Shown here piece after piece: positions 27,219 to 37,944 of a DNA stretch of 64,000 nucleotides. The stretch is from Agromyces cerinus. Its GTDB lineage: Bacteria > Actinomycetota > Actinomycetes > Actinomycetales > Microbacteriaceae. Positions within the stretch are counted from its first letter, which is position 1, and each line of letters starts with the position of its first letter. The position numbers and the translations under genes are program-made. The notes beneath the pieces were generated by a model that was given only the letters and a program-made list of their open reading frames with translations, did not search any database and was not told the origin of the DNA. Where the stretch lies: NCBI RefSeq assembly GCF_016907835.1, contig NZ_JAFBCT010000001.1, positions 1,736,001 through 1,800,000 on the forward strand. Reading direction: 5' to 3'.

Positions 27219-27413
27219 TCAGTGGCCGAGAAGCTTCTTGATGACCTTGGCGTCGGGGGCCGACACGACCTTGTCCTGGTTCAGACGGGCCTTGCGCTTC
27301 GAGGACTTGACCTCGAGGTTGTGGCGCATACCGGCCTGCTGCTTCTTGATCTTGCCGCTACCGGTGATCTTGAAGCGCTTCTTGGACCCGGAGTGGGTCT
27401 TCTGCTTCGGCAT
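27219..27413 (-). CDS. rpmI: 50S ribosomal protein L35
   Basis: 64 residues, [18 protein letters not shown] start, [14 protein letters not shown] core, and KVIKKLLGH end as in the family. Start fixed by the family N-terminus and a ribosome site (GGAGAAA) 6 nt upstream. Lies between infC and rplT. Confidence 0.98.
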   Translation of the reverse strand: MPKQKTHSGSKKRFKITGSGKIKKQQAGMRHNLEVKSSKRKARLNQDKVVSAPDAKVIKKLLGH

Positions 27414-27468
27414 CTCGTATTTCTCCTTGGTTCTGCCGTCACGCGAGTGACGGACGGGGATGTTTGGC

Positions 27469-28089
<621 letters not shown>

Positions 28090-28330
28090 GCGTGTTCTCC
28101 TCTACTCAAGCTGTTTCGCTCGGTCGGAAGGCGGATGCCGCCCGACGACGAAAGGAGAAATTCGCGCATGCGTGCACGGATTTCCACCGTGCTGTTCATG
28201 CGGCACCCTACCTACTCCCCCGTCTTGCGACGTGGGAGCGGAGTGCAATGACCCGGTAACCTTGATGAAGCGGTATGCGCGGGTGGGAGAATCTCCACTT
28301 TCGTACCGGGGTGAAGCCCCGGAGCCCGAA
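28090..28330 (-). promoter_or_regulatory. infC leader region
   Basis: Between the divergent infC and DUF1844 genes. On the minus strand TAGGGT (28210-28205) is a candidate -10 box. An ATG 5 nt later (28199) opens a 64-codon frame that overlaps the infC start out of frame. A 5-3-5 palindrome GGCGGATGCCGCC lies at 28130-28142. On the plus side, hairpin CCGGGGTGAAGCCCCGG is at 28306-28322 and TAGTCT (28332-28337) is a likely -10 for DUF1844. Confidence 0.45.
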
Positions 28331-28351
28331 GTAGTCTAGCAGAGGAAATCC

Positions 28352-28702
28352 GTGAACAGTAGTTCAGACGAGACCACGGTCGAGGGCGCCACCCGCGACA
28401 TCGCCGAGGTCCCCGCAGTCGAGATCATCACGACCGCCGCCGTGCACCTCATGAGCGCCGCAGCCGTGAAGGTCGGACTGGCCGAAGACCCCGATGAGCA
28501 GATCGACCTCGACGAGGCGCGCAAGCTCATCAACGCCCTCGCCGGACTCATCACGGCGGGCGCTCCCGAGATCAGCGACATGCACGCGCGTTCGCTGCGC
28601 GACGGCCTGCGGTCGCTGCAGCTCGCGTTCCGCGAGGCATCCGTCATTCCCGACCCGATCGGCAAGGGCCCGGGCGAGAAGTGGACCGGCCCGGTCAGCT
28701 GA
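28352..28702 (+). CDS. DUF1844 family protein
   Basis: 116 residues, unknown function. The middle reads IITTAAVHLMSAAAVKVGL and DLDEARKLINALAGLI, the family core; the helical pair suggests a small alpha-hairpin protein. GTG start with AGAGGAAA ahead. It is divergent from infC, as in other actinobacteria. Its TGA and that of nei2 share the palindrome TCAGCTGA (28695-28702), an 8-nt tail-to-tail overlap. Confidence 0.85.
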   Translation: MNSSSDETTVEGATRDIAEVPAVEIITTAAVHLMSAAAVKVGLAEDPDEQIDLDEARKLINALAGLITAGAPEISDMHARSLRDGLRSLQLAFREASVIPDPIGKGPGEKWTGPVS

Positions 28703-29501
28703 TCTCAGGCGGGCCGGCCGCGCGCGGGCGCTGGCAGTTGGGGCACCACCAGCTCTCGCGCTGCTCGACGGCGTTCCGCCCGAGGCGACCGTGTTCGATG
28801 AGCGTGCCGCATCGACGGCACGCCTCGCCGCCTCGGCCGTAGACCCAGAGCTGCCGGCCTCGATGCGTGTCGCCGGTGGTCGTGCGCACCGCGCGATCGC
28901 GGTTGGCACGGATGACCCGGCTCGCGAGTGCCACGAGGGGCGCGAGCTCGACCTCGGCGACCGGTCGGGCCGGCAGGATGCCCCGGAGGAAGCACACCTC
29001 GTTGACGTAGACGTTGCCGAGCCCGGCGAGGTTGCGCTGCTCGGCGAGGGCGACTCCGATCGGCGTCTCGGGCGAGCTCGCGAGCCGGCGCACGGCCTCC
29101 TCTGCGTCCCAGTCGGGCCCGAGCAGGTCGGGCCCGAGGTAGGCGAGCCGTTCCGCCTCTTCGGCGGCGCCGAACAGCTCGAGGGTGCCGAGGTCGAAGC
29201 CGACCGCGGAGGCATCCGGCACGTCGATGATCGCGCGCGCCTGCCAAGCGGGCCGTCGCCACGGCTGGCCGGCCCGGAGCAATCGCCACTCCCCCTCCAT
29301 CTTCAGGTGCGAGTGCACGACGACCCCGCCGATGCGCATCAGGAGGTGCTTGCCGCGGCTCGCGACCGAGTGCACCGGCTCGCCCGCCAGGTCGACCTCG
29401 GCGAGCGCGGGCACCCGGAAGTCGGTGCGCGTCACGGTGCGACCGGCGAGCGCCTCGTCGAGCAGTCGTGCAGCCCGGTAGACGGTGTCACCCTCTGGCA
29501 T
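28695..29501 (-). CDS. Endonuclease VIII-like DNA glycosylase (Fpg/Nei family)
   Basis: Removes oxidised bases and cuts the abasic site. Start set at MPEGDTV (29501), so that after Met removal Pro1 is the catalytic nucleophile, with Glu2; an upstream in-frame ATG would bury it. 268 residues; helix-two-turn-helix around LAGLGNVYVNEV, and a C-terminal zinc finger CRRCGT...CPNC. Most like actinobacterial Nei2 next to lhr (Rv3297/Rv3296). The start lies 14 nt inside the end of lhr, so the helicase and glycosylase are translated together. Confidence 0.93.
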   Translation of the reverse strand: MPEGDTVYRAARLLDEALAGRTVTRTDFRVPALAEVDLAGEPVHSVASRGKHLLMRIGGVVVHSHLKMEGEWRLLRAGQPWRRPAWQARAIIDVPDASAVGFDLGTLELFGAAEEAERLAYLGPDLLGPDWDAEEAVRRLASSPETPIGVALAEQRNLAGLGNVYVNEVCFLRGILPARPVAEVELAPLVALASRVIRANRDRAVRTTTGDTHRGRQLWVYGRGGEACRRCGTLIEHGRLGRNAVEQRESWWCPNCQRPRAAGPPEIS

Positions 29502-32500
29502 CGAAGCGAAGCCCTCTCGGCGTCTCCCGGAACCCTGCAGCACGCAGCGGCCGGTCGAGCACGGAGCCGAACACCGCGCCGCCGTTCACCGTCTCGACCC
29601 GGAGCCGCTCGGTGCGACCCCGGGTGAGCGCGGTGGCGAGCGCCGCGGTCGCCGCGGCGAGGGCGGACTCGTCGTCGGTGAAGACGAGGGTCGTGCGCCC
29701 GCCGCGCTCGAGGTAGAGCACCGCCTCGCCGTCGACGACGGCGACGAAGGCGCCCGCCTTGCGCCCCGGGCGATGCGCATTCTCGCCGGGAAGCTCGGGC
29801 CAGTCGAGGGCGGCGCCGAACGGATTGGCCGGGTCGGTGGCCGCGAGCGCGACCGCCTCGCCCTTCGGCGCAGCGCGGAGGCGGTCGACGGCTGCCCCGG
29901 TCGCGAACTGCGCCCCGCCCTGGCCGTCGATGAAGTACCCGCGGCGCACTCGCCCGGAGTCCTCGAACCCCGAGAGGGTGCGATACGCGAGCGCGAACCC
30001 GCCGACGTGCGCCTCTGCCATGACGGAGCCGCGCGTGACGATGCCGTAGCGCTCGAGCAGCGCCTCGCCGAGCGCATGCGCCCGCGGCGTGGCGGCGCTG
30101 CTCGCGAGCGGCAGCACCGACCAGCGCCCGGCGGCCCTCGGCGGATTGGCCCGGGCAGCCGCCGTGCGCCCGGCCTGCACGGTCGCCGCGAGCGACCGAC
30201 GTGAGAGCGACCCCGCCCGGAGCCGTGCCCGAGGGGTGGGCGCCGCGGTCTTGTGCGCTCCCCCGCCGGCGAGCAGGCCGCGCACCGGGGCGAAGGTGTC
30301 GTTGGTCACGAGCCCGGCCCAGACGAGGCGCCAGAGGGCGTCGGCGAGCGCGCGGTCGTCTTCGGAGCCGACTGCCTCGGCCAATTGCCGGAAGAAGAAA
30401 CCGCCTCCGCCGCCGAGCACCGCGATCAACTCGGATTCCAGCGGGTCGAGGGGTGCGGCCGCGGGCGCCGGCAGTGTGAGCTCGGCCGTCTCGGCGAGGT
30501 GCAGGCTGATCCAGCCGTCGTCGCCGCCGAGCGAACCCGTGCCGGCCCAGAGCACTTCGCCCGACGCGGTCAGCTCGTCGAGCATGCCCGGCCGGTAGTC
30601 GGCGACCCTGGCCGGCAGCACGTACGCCTCCCACGCGGAGGCGGGGATGCGCGCGCCCTCGAGCTGCTCGATCACCGCGGCGACGCCGTCGACACCGCTG
30701 ACCTTGCCGCCCACGTGCTGCCAGGCAGGCAGGAACCGCGCGAACTCGCGGGGCTCGACCGGTTCGACCTCATTGCGCAGCACCGCGAGCGAGCGTCGAC
30801 GGATGCGCCGGAGCACCCCGCTGTCGCACCACTCCATGCCCGACCCATGCGGCAGGAACTCGCCCTCGACGACGCGGCGCTCCCCGCCGAGCCTCGCGAG
30901 CGCAGCGGATGCCACGGCCTGGCCGATGCCGAAGCGGGCGGCCACCGACGCTGCCGTGAACGGGCCGTGCGTGCGGGCGTAGCGGGCGACGAGATCGCCG
31001 AGCGGGTCGCGAACCCCCTCGCCGAACACCTCGGGCAGGCCCGGCGGGATCGGCACCCCGAGGGCGTCGCGCAGCCGGCTGACGTCTTCGACGGCGACGA
31101 ACCACGACCGGCCGGCGAAGCTCACCGGCGCCGCCCGGCGCGCCGCGACGAGTGCGGCGAGCGCCGCTGCGGCATCCGTCTCGTCGTCGACCCTCGCCGC
31201 CACCTCGTCGGCCGTGAGCGGGCCCAGGTCGCCCAGCAGGTCCGCGACGCCCTCCTCGCCTCGCGCGAGGCGCTCGGGGTGGACGCGCTGGAGCATGCGC
31301 TCGACCTCGTCGACCACCTCGGGGTCGAGGAGCTCTCGCAGCTCGACCGTGCCGAGCAATTCGGCGAGGAGCGCCGGGTCGAGTGAGAGCGCCGCGGCCC
31401 GCCGTTCGGCGAGCGGGGCGTCGCCCTCGTACATGAAGGCGCCGACGTACCCGAAGAGGAGGCTCGACGCGAAGGGACTCGGCGACTCGGTCGTGACGTC
31501 GACGAATCGCAGCTCGCGGCGCTCGATGCGTTCGGCGAGACGCGTGAGGGCCGGCAGGTCGTAGACGTCCTGCAGGCACTCGCGCACCGCCTCGAGCACG
31601 ATCGGGAACTCGGGGAAGTCGCGGGCGACCTCGAGCAGTTGCGACGCCCGCTGCCGCTGCTGCCAGAGCGGTGATCGTTTGCCAGGGTTCGACCGCGGCA
31701 GGATGAGCGCCCGCGCCGCGCACTCCCGGAACCGCGCCGCGAACAGCGCCGAACCGCCCACGTTCGCCGTGACGAGCTCGGTGAGCTCTGCCGGCTCGAA
31801 CGCGAAGAGCTCGGCGCCCGGCGGATCGTCGCCCGTGTCGGGCATGCGCAGCACGATGCCGTCGTCGCTCGCCACGGCGTTGGAGTCGACGCCGCTCTGC
31901 TCGCGCACGCGTGCGCCGATGGCGAGCGCCCATGGCGCGTGCACACGCATGCCGTAGGGCGAATGCAGCACGATGCGCCAGTCGCCGAGCTCGTCGCGGA
32001 AGCGCTCGACCACGAGGTTCGTCGCATCGGGCACCACCCGGGTCGCCGCGCGCTGGTCATCGATGAACTTCACGAGATTCGTGGCGGCCCGCTCGTCGAG
32101 TCCGGCGGCACGGCTGCGAGCGAAGGCATCGGATGCCGGTGCGCCCGCGAGTTCGGCGATGAACCCGCCGATCGCCGCCCCGAGTTCGGCAGGGCGACCG
32201 ATGCCGTCACCCTTCCAGAACGGCAGGCGCCCGGGCTCGCCGAAGGCGGGAGCCACGAGCACCCGGTCGTGCGTGATCTCCTGGATGCGCCAACTCGTGG
32301 CCCCGAGGGCGAACACGTCGCCGACACGCGACTCGTAGACCATCTCCTCATCGAGCTCGCCGACACGGCGGCCGGGTCCGGCCTCGCCGACCATGAACAC
32401 GCCGAACAGGCCTCGGTCGGGGATGGTGCCGCCGCTCGTGACCGCGAGGCGCTGGGCCCCACGGCGGCCGACGATGGTGCCGGTGTCGCGGTCCCAGACG

Positions 32501-34020
32501 ATGCGGGCGCGCAGCTCGCCGAAGCGGTCGGAGGGGTAGCGCCCCGCGAGGAGGTCGAGCGTGGCGTCGAACGCCGATCGGGGCAGTGCGGCGTACGGCG
32601 CCGCACGGCGCACGAGCGCGAACCACGCCTCGACGTCCCATTCGTCGAGCGCGGTCGCCGCGATGGTCTGCTGGGCGAGCACGTCGAGCGGGTTCGCGGG
32701 GATGCGGAGTTCTTCGATGGCGCCGCCGATCATGCGTTCGGCGACGACCGCCGAGTGCAGCACGTCGGCGCGATGCTTCGGGAAGATGAGGCCCTTCGAG
32801 ACCTCGCCGACCTGGTGACCGGCCCGGCCGAGCCGCTGCAGTCCGCTCGCGACCGAGGGCGGCGACTCCACCTGCATGACGAGGTCGACCGCTCCCATGT
32901 CGATGCCGAGTTCGAGGCTCGACGTCGCCACGACGCAGCGGAGCCGCCCCGACTTGAGGTCGTCTTCGACGAGGGCCCGCTCCTCTTTGCTCACCGAGCC
33001 GTGATGCGACCGCGCGATCACGGGCGGGGCTCCGGTCGTGATGCCCGAGGCGCCGACCGCCTCTGCCGGCGTTCGCTTCACCGCCGTCGCCTCCGTCGGC
33101 ACCGTCAGCGCCTCGACCGGCACCGCGGTGCGCTCGGCCCACAGCTCGTTGAGCCGTGCCGTCAACCGCTCCGCGAGACGCCGGGAGTTCGCGAACACGA
33201 TCGTGGAGCGATGGGCGAGCACCTCGTCGAGGATCGCCTCTTCGACGTGCGGCCACACGGTGCCCGCGCCCGTCTCGCCGGCGAGGTCGGAGAGGTCGTC
33301 GACGGGCACCGTGACCTGCAGGTCGAACCTCTTGCCCGAGGCCGGCGCCACGATCGTGACCGCTCGAGTGCCGCCGAGGAACCGCGCCACCTCTTCGTGG
33401 GGTCGCACCGTCGCCGACAACCCGATGCGCTGCACCGGCGCGGCGGTGAGTTCGTCGAGCCGCTCGAGCGAGAGTGCGAGGTGCGAACCGCGCTTCGTGC
33501 CGGCGAGCGCGTGGATCTCGTCGACGATCACCGTCTGCACGCCGCGGAGTGTCTCGCGCGCCGCCGAGGTGAGCATGAGAAACAGCGACTCGGGCGTCGT
33601 GATGAGGATCTCGGGCGGGTGCGTCACGAGCCGTCGCCGTTCACCTGGCGGCGTGTCGCCCGAACGCACGCCGACCGAGACCTCGGGCACCTCGAAACCG
33701 TGCGCCGCCGCGGTGCGGGCGATGCCGACCAGCGGCGCCCTGAGGTTGCGCTCGACGTCGACGCCGAGCGCCTTCAGCGGGGAGAGGTAGATGACGCGCG
33801 TGCCCGTCGACTCGGCATCAGCAGCCTCGTGGTGCAGCCGGTCGATCGCCCAGAGGAAGGCGGCAAGGGTCTTGCCCGAGCCGGTCGGAGCGACGACGAG
33901 CGAGTGCTCGCCGCGCGAGATCGCCTGCCAGGCGCCGTTCTGCACGGTGGTGGGTGCGCTGAAGGACTCGGTGAACCACGCCCGGGTCGCGGGCGAGAAC
34001 GCGTCGAGCGCCTCAGTCAT
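29488..34020 (-). CDS. lhr: Lhr superfamily 2 DNA helicase
   Basis: Large DNA repair helicase, 1510 residues, the length of mycobacterial Lhr (about 1.5 kb codons). RecA-like domain 1 with Walker A APTGSGKT (44-51), DEIH in VIVDEIHALAGTKRG and SAT in GLSATVRP; domain 2 with SLELGIDMG and QRLGRAGHQVG; then winged-helix, DUF1998-like core and a C-terminal half of unknown fold that forms a tetramer in mycobacteria (family knowledge). Start ATG 34020 has GGAG upstream. Coupled to nei2, which supports a base-repair role. Confidence 0.96.
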   Translation of the reverse strand: MTEALDAFSPATRAWFTESFSAPTTVQNGAWQAISRGEHSLVVAPTGSGKTLAAFLWAIDRLHHEAADAESTGTRVIYLSPLKALGVDVERNLRAPLVGIARTAAAHGFEVPEVSVGVRSGDTPPGERRRLVTHPPEILITTPESLFLMLTSAARETLRGVQTVIVDEIHALAGTKRGSHLALSLERLDELTAAPVQRIGLSATVRPHEEVARFLGGTRAVTIVAPASGKRFDLQVTVPVDDLSDLAGETGAGTVWPHVEEAILDEVLAHRSTIVFANSRRLAERLTARLNELWAERTAVPVEALTVPTEATAVKRTPAEAVGASGITTGAPPVIARSHHGSVSKEERALVEDDLKSGRLRCVVATSSLELGIDMGAVDLVMQVESPPSVASGLQRLGRAGHQVGEVSKGLIFPKHRADVLHSAVVAERMIGGAIEELRIPANPLDVLAQQTIAATALDEWDVEAWFALVRRAAPYAALPRSAFDATLDLLAGRYPSDRFGELRARIVWDRDTGTIVGRRGAQRLAVTSGGTIPDRGLFGVFMVGEAGPGRRVGELDEEMVYESRVGDVFALGATSWRIQEITHDRVLVAPAFGEPGRLPFWKGDGIGRPAELGAAIGGFIAELAGAPASDAFARSRAAGLDERAATNLVKFIDDQRAATRVVPDATNLVVERFRDELGDWRIVLHSPYGMRVHAPWALAIGARVREQSGVDSNAVASDDGIVLRMPDTGDDPPGAELFAFEPAELTELVTANVGGSALFAARFRECAARALILPRSNPGKRSPLWQQRQRASQLLEVARDFPEFPIVLEAVRECLQDVYDLPALTRLAERIERRELRFVDVTTESPSPFASSLLFGYVGAFMYEGDAPLAERRAAALSLDPALLAELLGTVELRELLDPEVVDEVERMLQRVHPERLARGEEGVADLLGDLGPLTADEVAARVDDETDAAAALAALVAARRAAPVSFAGRSWFVAVEDVSRLRDALGVPIPPGLPEVFGEGVRDPLGDLVARYARTHGPFTAASVAARFGIGQAVASAALARLGGERRVVEGEFLPHGSGMEWCDSGVLRRIRRRSLAVLRNEVEPVEPREFARFLPAWQHVGGKVSGVDGVAAVIEQLEGARIPASAWEAYVLPARVADYRPGMLDELTASGEVLWAGTGSLGGDDGWISLHLAETAELTLPAPAAAPLDPLESELIAVLGGGGGFFFRQLAEAVGSEDDRALADALWRLVWAGLVTNDTFAPVRGLLAGGGAHKTAAPTPRARLRAGSLSRRSLAATVQAGRTAAARANPPRAAGRWSVLPLASSAATPRAHALGEALLERYGIVTRGSVMAEAHVGGFALAYRTLSGFEDSGRVRRGYFIDGQGGAQFATGAAVDRLRAAPKGEAVALAATDPANPFGAALDWPELPGENAHRPGRKAGAFVAVVDGEAVLYLERGGRTTLVFTDDESALAAATAALATALTRGRTERLRVETVNGGAVFGSVLDRPLRAAGFRETPRGLRFDARG

Positions 34021-34090
34021 GTCTCCATTCAAGCGGATGCCGCCGACGCCGGGTCTGCTGCGTGGGCCGACCTCATCGTTCCGGTCAGCC

Positions 34091-35518
34091 TCAGCCCCGG
34101 ATCGCGGTGAGCGTGCGGGCGACGGTGTCGACCGTTCGGCGCACCTCCGCGGCATCCGTTCGCCAATTGCTCACCGAGAAGCGCACGACGGCGCGGCCAT
34201 GCCAGCGGGAGGTCATGGCGAGCACCTCGCCCTCGTTCCAGAGCCGCTCGCTGAGCGCTTCGGTGACCGCGTCGTCGTCGAGGGCGATGCAGACCTGGGT
34301 GAAGACCACCTCGTTCAGCACCTCGACGCCGGGCAGAGCGCCGACCCCGTCGGCGATGCCGCGCGCAGCTTCGGCGAGTCCGTCGACGAGCCGCGCGACG
34401 CCCTCGCGACCGAGGGAGCGGAGCACCGCCCAGGTCGGTACGCCGCGAGCGCGACGCGAGAGCTCAGGCGCCTTCTCGTGGGGGTCTGCGCCGACCTCGG
34501 TGGCCTGCAGGTAGCTCGCGTGCATGCCGAGGGCGCGCCGCATCGCTGCCGGGTCGCGCACGATCGCGATGCCGCAGTCGTACGGCACGTTCAGGGTCTT
34601 GTGCGCGTCGGTCGACCACGAGTCGGCGGCCGCGAACCCCGCGGTCAGGTGGCGCAGCGACGGAGACGCCGCAGCCCAGAGCCCGAATGCGCCGTCGACG
34701 TGCACCCACGCGCCGGCCGCGTGCGCCACCTCGATCGCGGCGGCGAAGTCGTCGAACGCACCGGAGTGGATGTTGCCGGCCTGGAGCGCGACGATCGCCG
34801 GGCCCTGGCCGGCGGCGAGCACCGCGGCCAGTTCGTCGACGCGGATGCGCCCCTGTTCGTCAGCGGGTACCGCGATCGGTGCGCCCAGCCCCAGGTACCG
34901 TGCTGCGAGGTCCATGGTGCCGTGACGCTCGTCGCCGGCGATGAATCGTATGGCCGGACCGCCGGCGAGCCCATCAGCCTCGACGTCCCATCCCGCCCGG
35001 CGCAGTACCTCGCCCCGCGCGGCCGCCATGCACGAGAACTGCGCCATCGTGGCGCCCGTCGTGAAGCCCACGTCGCTCTGCGGCGGCAGGCCGAGCAGGT
35101 CGAGCAGCCACTCGCCGGCGAGCTCCTCGACGGCGACCGCCCCAGGCGTTATCGCGCGCAGGCCTGTGTTCTGGTCCCATGCCGAGACGAGCCAGTCGGC
35201 GCCGAGCGCGACGGGCTGCGTGCCGCCGATCACCCAACCGTAGAAGCGCGGCGAGCCGATCGCGATGAGTCCGGGCTCGACACCCTCGGCCAGTCGCGCG
35301 ATGACCTCGAGGTCGGGTTCGCCCGCCTCCGGCAGCTCGCGCCCGAGGCGGTCCTTGATGTCGTCGGCCGTCGCCTGCGGCGGGATCGCCCGCTCGCGGA
35401 CACTCGAGAGCCACGCTCGGGCGTGGCGGCCGGATGCCTCGATCACCGCGTCGTACGAGGCATCCGCTGTCTGGGCGGCCTCGCCCGACGCGCCGGACGT
35501 CGTGTTCGCTTCAGTCAT
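34091..35518 (-). CDS. PLP-dependent group II decarboxylase family protein
   Basis: 475 residues. Fold type I with GFTTGATMAQFSCMAAARGE near 145, HVDGAFGLWAAASP near 255 and the PLP lysine in DAHKTLNVPYDCG near 290. The family includes glutamate, aspartate, tyrosine/tryptophan and 2,4-diaminobutyrate decarboxylases. The substrate cannot be told; no transporter or amine pathway gene stands next to it. Start at 35518 (MTEANTT) with AGGTG ahead. Single-gene unit between lhr and the sseB-his cluster. Confidence 0.8.
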   Translation of the reverse strand: MTEANTTSGASGEAAQTADASYDAVIEASGRHARAWLSSVRERAIPPQATADDIKDRLGRELPEAGEPDLEVIARLAEGVEPGLIAIGSPRFYGWVIGGTQPVALGADWLVSAWDQNTGLRAITPGAVAVEELAGEWLLDLLGLPPQSDVGFTTGATMAQFSCMAAARGEVLRRAGWDVEADGLAGGPAIRFIAGDERHGTMDLAARYLGLGAPIAVPADEQGRIRVDELAAVLAAGQGPAIVALQAGNIHSGAFDDFAAAIEVAHAAGAWVHVDGAFGLWAAASPSLRHLTAGFAAADSWSTDAHKTLNVPYDCGIAIVRDPAAMRRALGMHASYLQATEVGADPHEKAPELSRRARGVPTWAVLRSLGREGVARLVDGLAEAARGIADGVGALPGVEVLNEVVFTQVCIALDDDAVTEALSERLWNEGEVLAMTSRWHGRAVVRFSVSNWRTDAAEVRRTVDTVARTLTAIRG

Positions 35519-35597
35519 GGCGCACCTGGATTCCGTGCGACGAGCGCACACCACCGATTGTGCGCCGCTTCGCCGGTGTGGTCAACGCCACGAACGG

Positions 35598-35626
35598 GCG
35601 GTGAGCACCCCTGTCGGGGGCACCGC
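35598..35626 (-). terminator. Terminator after the SseB-like gene
   Basis: GCGGTG (35598-35603) and CACCGC (35621-35626) enclose a second stem CCCC-TGTC-GGGG. It begins 30 nt after the sseB-like stop. No T-run. It closes the hisC-to-sseB run. Confidence 0.5.
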
Positions 35627-35655
35627 GGCCGCTCGAGCCGCTTCGGCGCCCCGGC

Positions 35656-36462
35656 TCAGCCGGTGGGCGTGCCGACGAGCTTGACCGTCAGCGAATCGAC
35701 CGAGGTCGCGATGACGTCGTCGGCCGCCCAGCGCCGGGCGAGCCGCGCCGTGATCACGTCGAGCTCCTCACGGCTGAGGCCGGCGACGAGCTCGAGACGC
35801 ACGACGAGCTCGGGTCCGGTGAGGCGGGCCGTCGGGTCGCCGGGGAGCAGGGTCACGCCGAGCACGGCGAGCTCTCGCTCGATCGAACCCCGGAACGCCG
35901 CGCCGACGGCGGGCGACTCGAACGGCGGCTGCCACTCGTGCGACTGCGCGACCGACCATACCGCCGGGCGCCGAAGCACGAACTCGGTCGGCGAACCCGG
36001 GTCGAGCACGACGAGATCGGTGCCGTCGTCGGCGGCCGCGAGGGCGACGCGCACGCCGTCGGCCGGCACCGGCCTCGCGAGCGGGTTCCACCGCGACATC
36101 GCCTCGACCGAGGCGAACACGGGAAGCACCTTGCGACCGTCGGGGCCCTGCACCGTCACGATCGAGAGCTCCTGGCTCTTGTCGACCGCGAGACCGTGAG
36201 CGCCGACTTCTGAGCCCCCGTCGCCGAGTTCGGCGAGCAAGGGGATCAGGAGGCGCGAACGCGCGAACTCCGCCACGACGGGCGCCTGCCCGGCGTCGCC
36301 GGCATGGAACGCGTCGAGGGCCGCGGCGAGCGCCTCGGGCGCCCGGCCGTCGTCAGAGGCGTGCGTGTTGGGCTGGAAGGAACGCCCGGCCCACGGCACG
36401 CCGGCGGAGTCGGCGGCAGCGGCGTTGTCGCCGGAGCGGCCCTCGCCAGCGTCAGCACTCAC
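35656..36462 (-). CDS. SseB-family protein
   Basis: 268 residues, unknown role. The central part (about 75-165) reads [21 protein letters not shown] and the rest is alanine-rich, matching SseB-like proteins that follow priA in many actinobacteria. The GTG at 36462 overlaps the priA stop (GTGA), so it is the last gene of the his run. No catalytic motif, signal peptide or membrane segment seen. Confidence 0.75.
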   Translation of the reverse strand: MSADAGEGRSGDNAAAADSAGVPWAGRSFQPNTHASDDGRAPEALAAALDAFHAGDAGQAPVVAEFARSRLLIPLLAELGDGGSEVGAHGLAVDKSQELSIVTVQGPDGRKVLPVFASVEAMSRWNPLARPVPADGVRVALAAADDGTDLVVLDPGSPTEFVLRRPAVWSVAQSHEWQPPFESPAVGAAFRGSIERELAVLGVTLLPGDPTARLTGPELVVRLELVAGLSREELDVITARLARRWAADDVIATSVDSLTVKLVGTPTG

Positions 36463-37205
36463 TGCGAAGCGACATCCAATGCCTCGACCAGGGTAAAGGC
36501 GCCCGCATACAGCGCCTTGCCCACGATCGTGCCCTCGAGGCCGAGCGGGACCAGTTCGCGCAGCGCCACGATGTCGTCGAGGCTCGAGATGCCGCCCGAT
36601 GCGACGACCGGCCGGTGCGTGCGCTCCATGACCTGGCGGAGCAGGTCGAGGTTCGGGCCCTGCAGCGTGCCGTCTTTCGTGACGTCGGTGACGACGTAGC
36701 GAGCGGCACCCGCCTCTTCGAGGCGCTCCATGACCTGCCAGAGGTCGCCGCCGTCCTTCGTCCAGCCGCGGGCGGCGAGCGTGGTGCCACGCACGTCGAG
36801 CCCGACCGCGATCGCCTCTCCGTACTGCGCGATGACCGAGGCCGCCCACTCGGGGTTCTCGAGGGCCGCCGTGCCGAGGTTGATGCGCTTGGCACCGATC
36901 TCGAGGGCGTGCTCGAGCGACTCGTCGTCGCGGATGCCGCCGGAGAGCTCGACGTTGACGCCGCGCACCTGACGGATGGTCTTCTTCAGCACGCCCGCGT
37001 TCGAGCCGCGTCCGAACGCAGCGTCGAGGTCGACGAGGTGAATCCACTCCGCACCCTGATCGGCCCACTCGACCGCAGCGTCGACGGGGTCGCCGTAACT
37101 GGTCTCGGTGCCGGCCTCGCCCTTGGTCAGGCGCACCGCCTTGCCACCGGCGACGTCGACCGCCGGGAGCAGCACGAGGCGGGGGGTCTTGTTGAATTCA
37201 CTCAT
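36459..37205 (-). CDS. priA: Phosphoribosyl isomerase (HisA/PriA)
   Basis: Beta-alpha barrel isomerase. 248 residues, with the general acid/base Asp17 (LLPAVDV) and Asp174 (VVTDVTKDG), plus GGIRDD near 89 and VASGGISS near 193. In actinobacteria this enzyme often serves both histidine (HisA) and tryptophan (TrpF) synthesis; no trpF is visible in this window, so dual use is possible but unproven. 100 nt separate it from hisH; nothing was seen in that gap. Confidence 0.95.
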   Translation of the reverse strand: MSEFNKTPRLVLLPAVDVAGGKAVRLTKGEAGTETSYGDPVDAAVEWADQGAEWIHLVDLDAAFGRGSNAGVLKKTIRQVRGVNVELSGGIRDDESLEHALEIGAKRINLGTAALENPEWAASVIAQYGEAIAVGLDVRGTTLAARGWTKDGGDLWQVMERLEEAGAARYVVTDVTKDGTLQGPNLDLLRQVMERTHRPVVASGGISSLDDIVALRELVPLGLEGTIVGKALYAGAFTLVEALDVASQ

Positions 37206-37305
37206 TCACTGTCCTAGTCATCGCGGTCGCGCCTTGCGAGTCGGCACAGTCACAGCATCCTAGTCCGACCATGTCGGAGCCGAGTGCACATGACGGTCGA
37301 ACGGC

Positions 37306-37944
37306 TCAGCCGAGGGTCCCGATCCAGTTGGCGAGCAGGCGGATGCCCGCCTCGGCCGACTTCTCGGGGTGGAACTGGGTCGCCGTCAGCGGGCCGTTCT
37401 CGACGGCGGCGAGGAACCGGCCGCCGTGCTCGGCCCAGGTCAGCGTCGGCGCGGGGAACGGCGGCTCGACGTCGAGCAGCCACTCCTGTGCGGCGAACGA
37501 GTGCACGAAGTAGAACCGCTCGTCTTCGATGCCGGCGAAGAGGGCGGAACCCTCACCCGCCTCGACGGTGTTCCAGCCCATGTGCGGCAGCACCGGGGCG
37601 GGCAGCTCGGTGACGGTTCCGGGCCACTCGCCGAGCCCCTCGGTGTCGACGCCGCGTTCGACGCCGTGCTCGAAGAGCACCTGCATGCCCACGCAGATGC
37701 CGAGCACCGGGCGTCCGCCCGCGAGTCGGCGATCGATGATCTCACCGCCGCGCACCGCGTGCAGTTGGTCCATGACTGCCTTGAAGGCGCCGACGCCGGG
37801 CACGAGGAGGCCGTCGGCCTCGAGCGCCGCCGTGCGATCGGCGGTCACCGTCACCTCGGCACCGGCGTGCTCGAGTGCCTTCGCGGCCGAGTGCACGTTG
37901 CCCGAACCGTAGTCGAGCACGACGACACGACGGCTGCGGGTCAC
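37306..37944 (-). CDS. hisH: Imidazole glycerol phosphate synthase glutaminase subunit
   Basis: Delivers ammonia to HisF. 212 residues, class I glutaminase triad: Cys84 in GICVGMQ, and His/Glu in FHPEKS near 193. P-G-V-G loop (LVPGVGAF) forms the oxyanion strand. The partner hisF is not in the window. ATG overlaps the hisB stop by 4 nt. Confidence 0.96.
   Translation of the reverse strand: MTRSRRVVVLDYGSGNVHSAAKALEHAGAEVTVTADRTAALEADGLLVPGVGAFKAVMDQLHAVRGGEIIDRRLAGGRPVLGICVGMQVLFEHGVERGVDTEGLGEWPGTVTELPAPVLPHMGWNTVEAGEGSALFAGIEDERFYFVHSFAAQEWLLDVEPPFPAPTLTWAEHGGRFLAAVENGPLTATQFHPEKSAEAGIRLLANWIGTLG

Noticed and set aside
31939..34110. 723-codon plus-strand frame
   Set aside because: Antisense to lhr, whose helicase motifs are intact on the minus strand.
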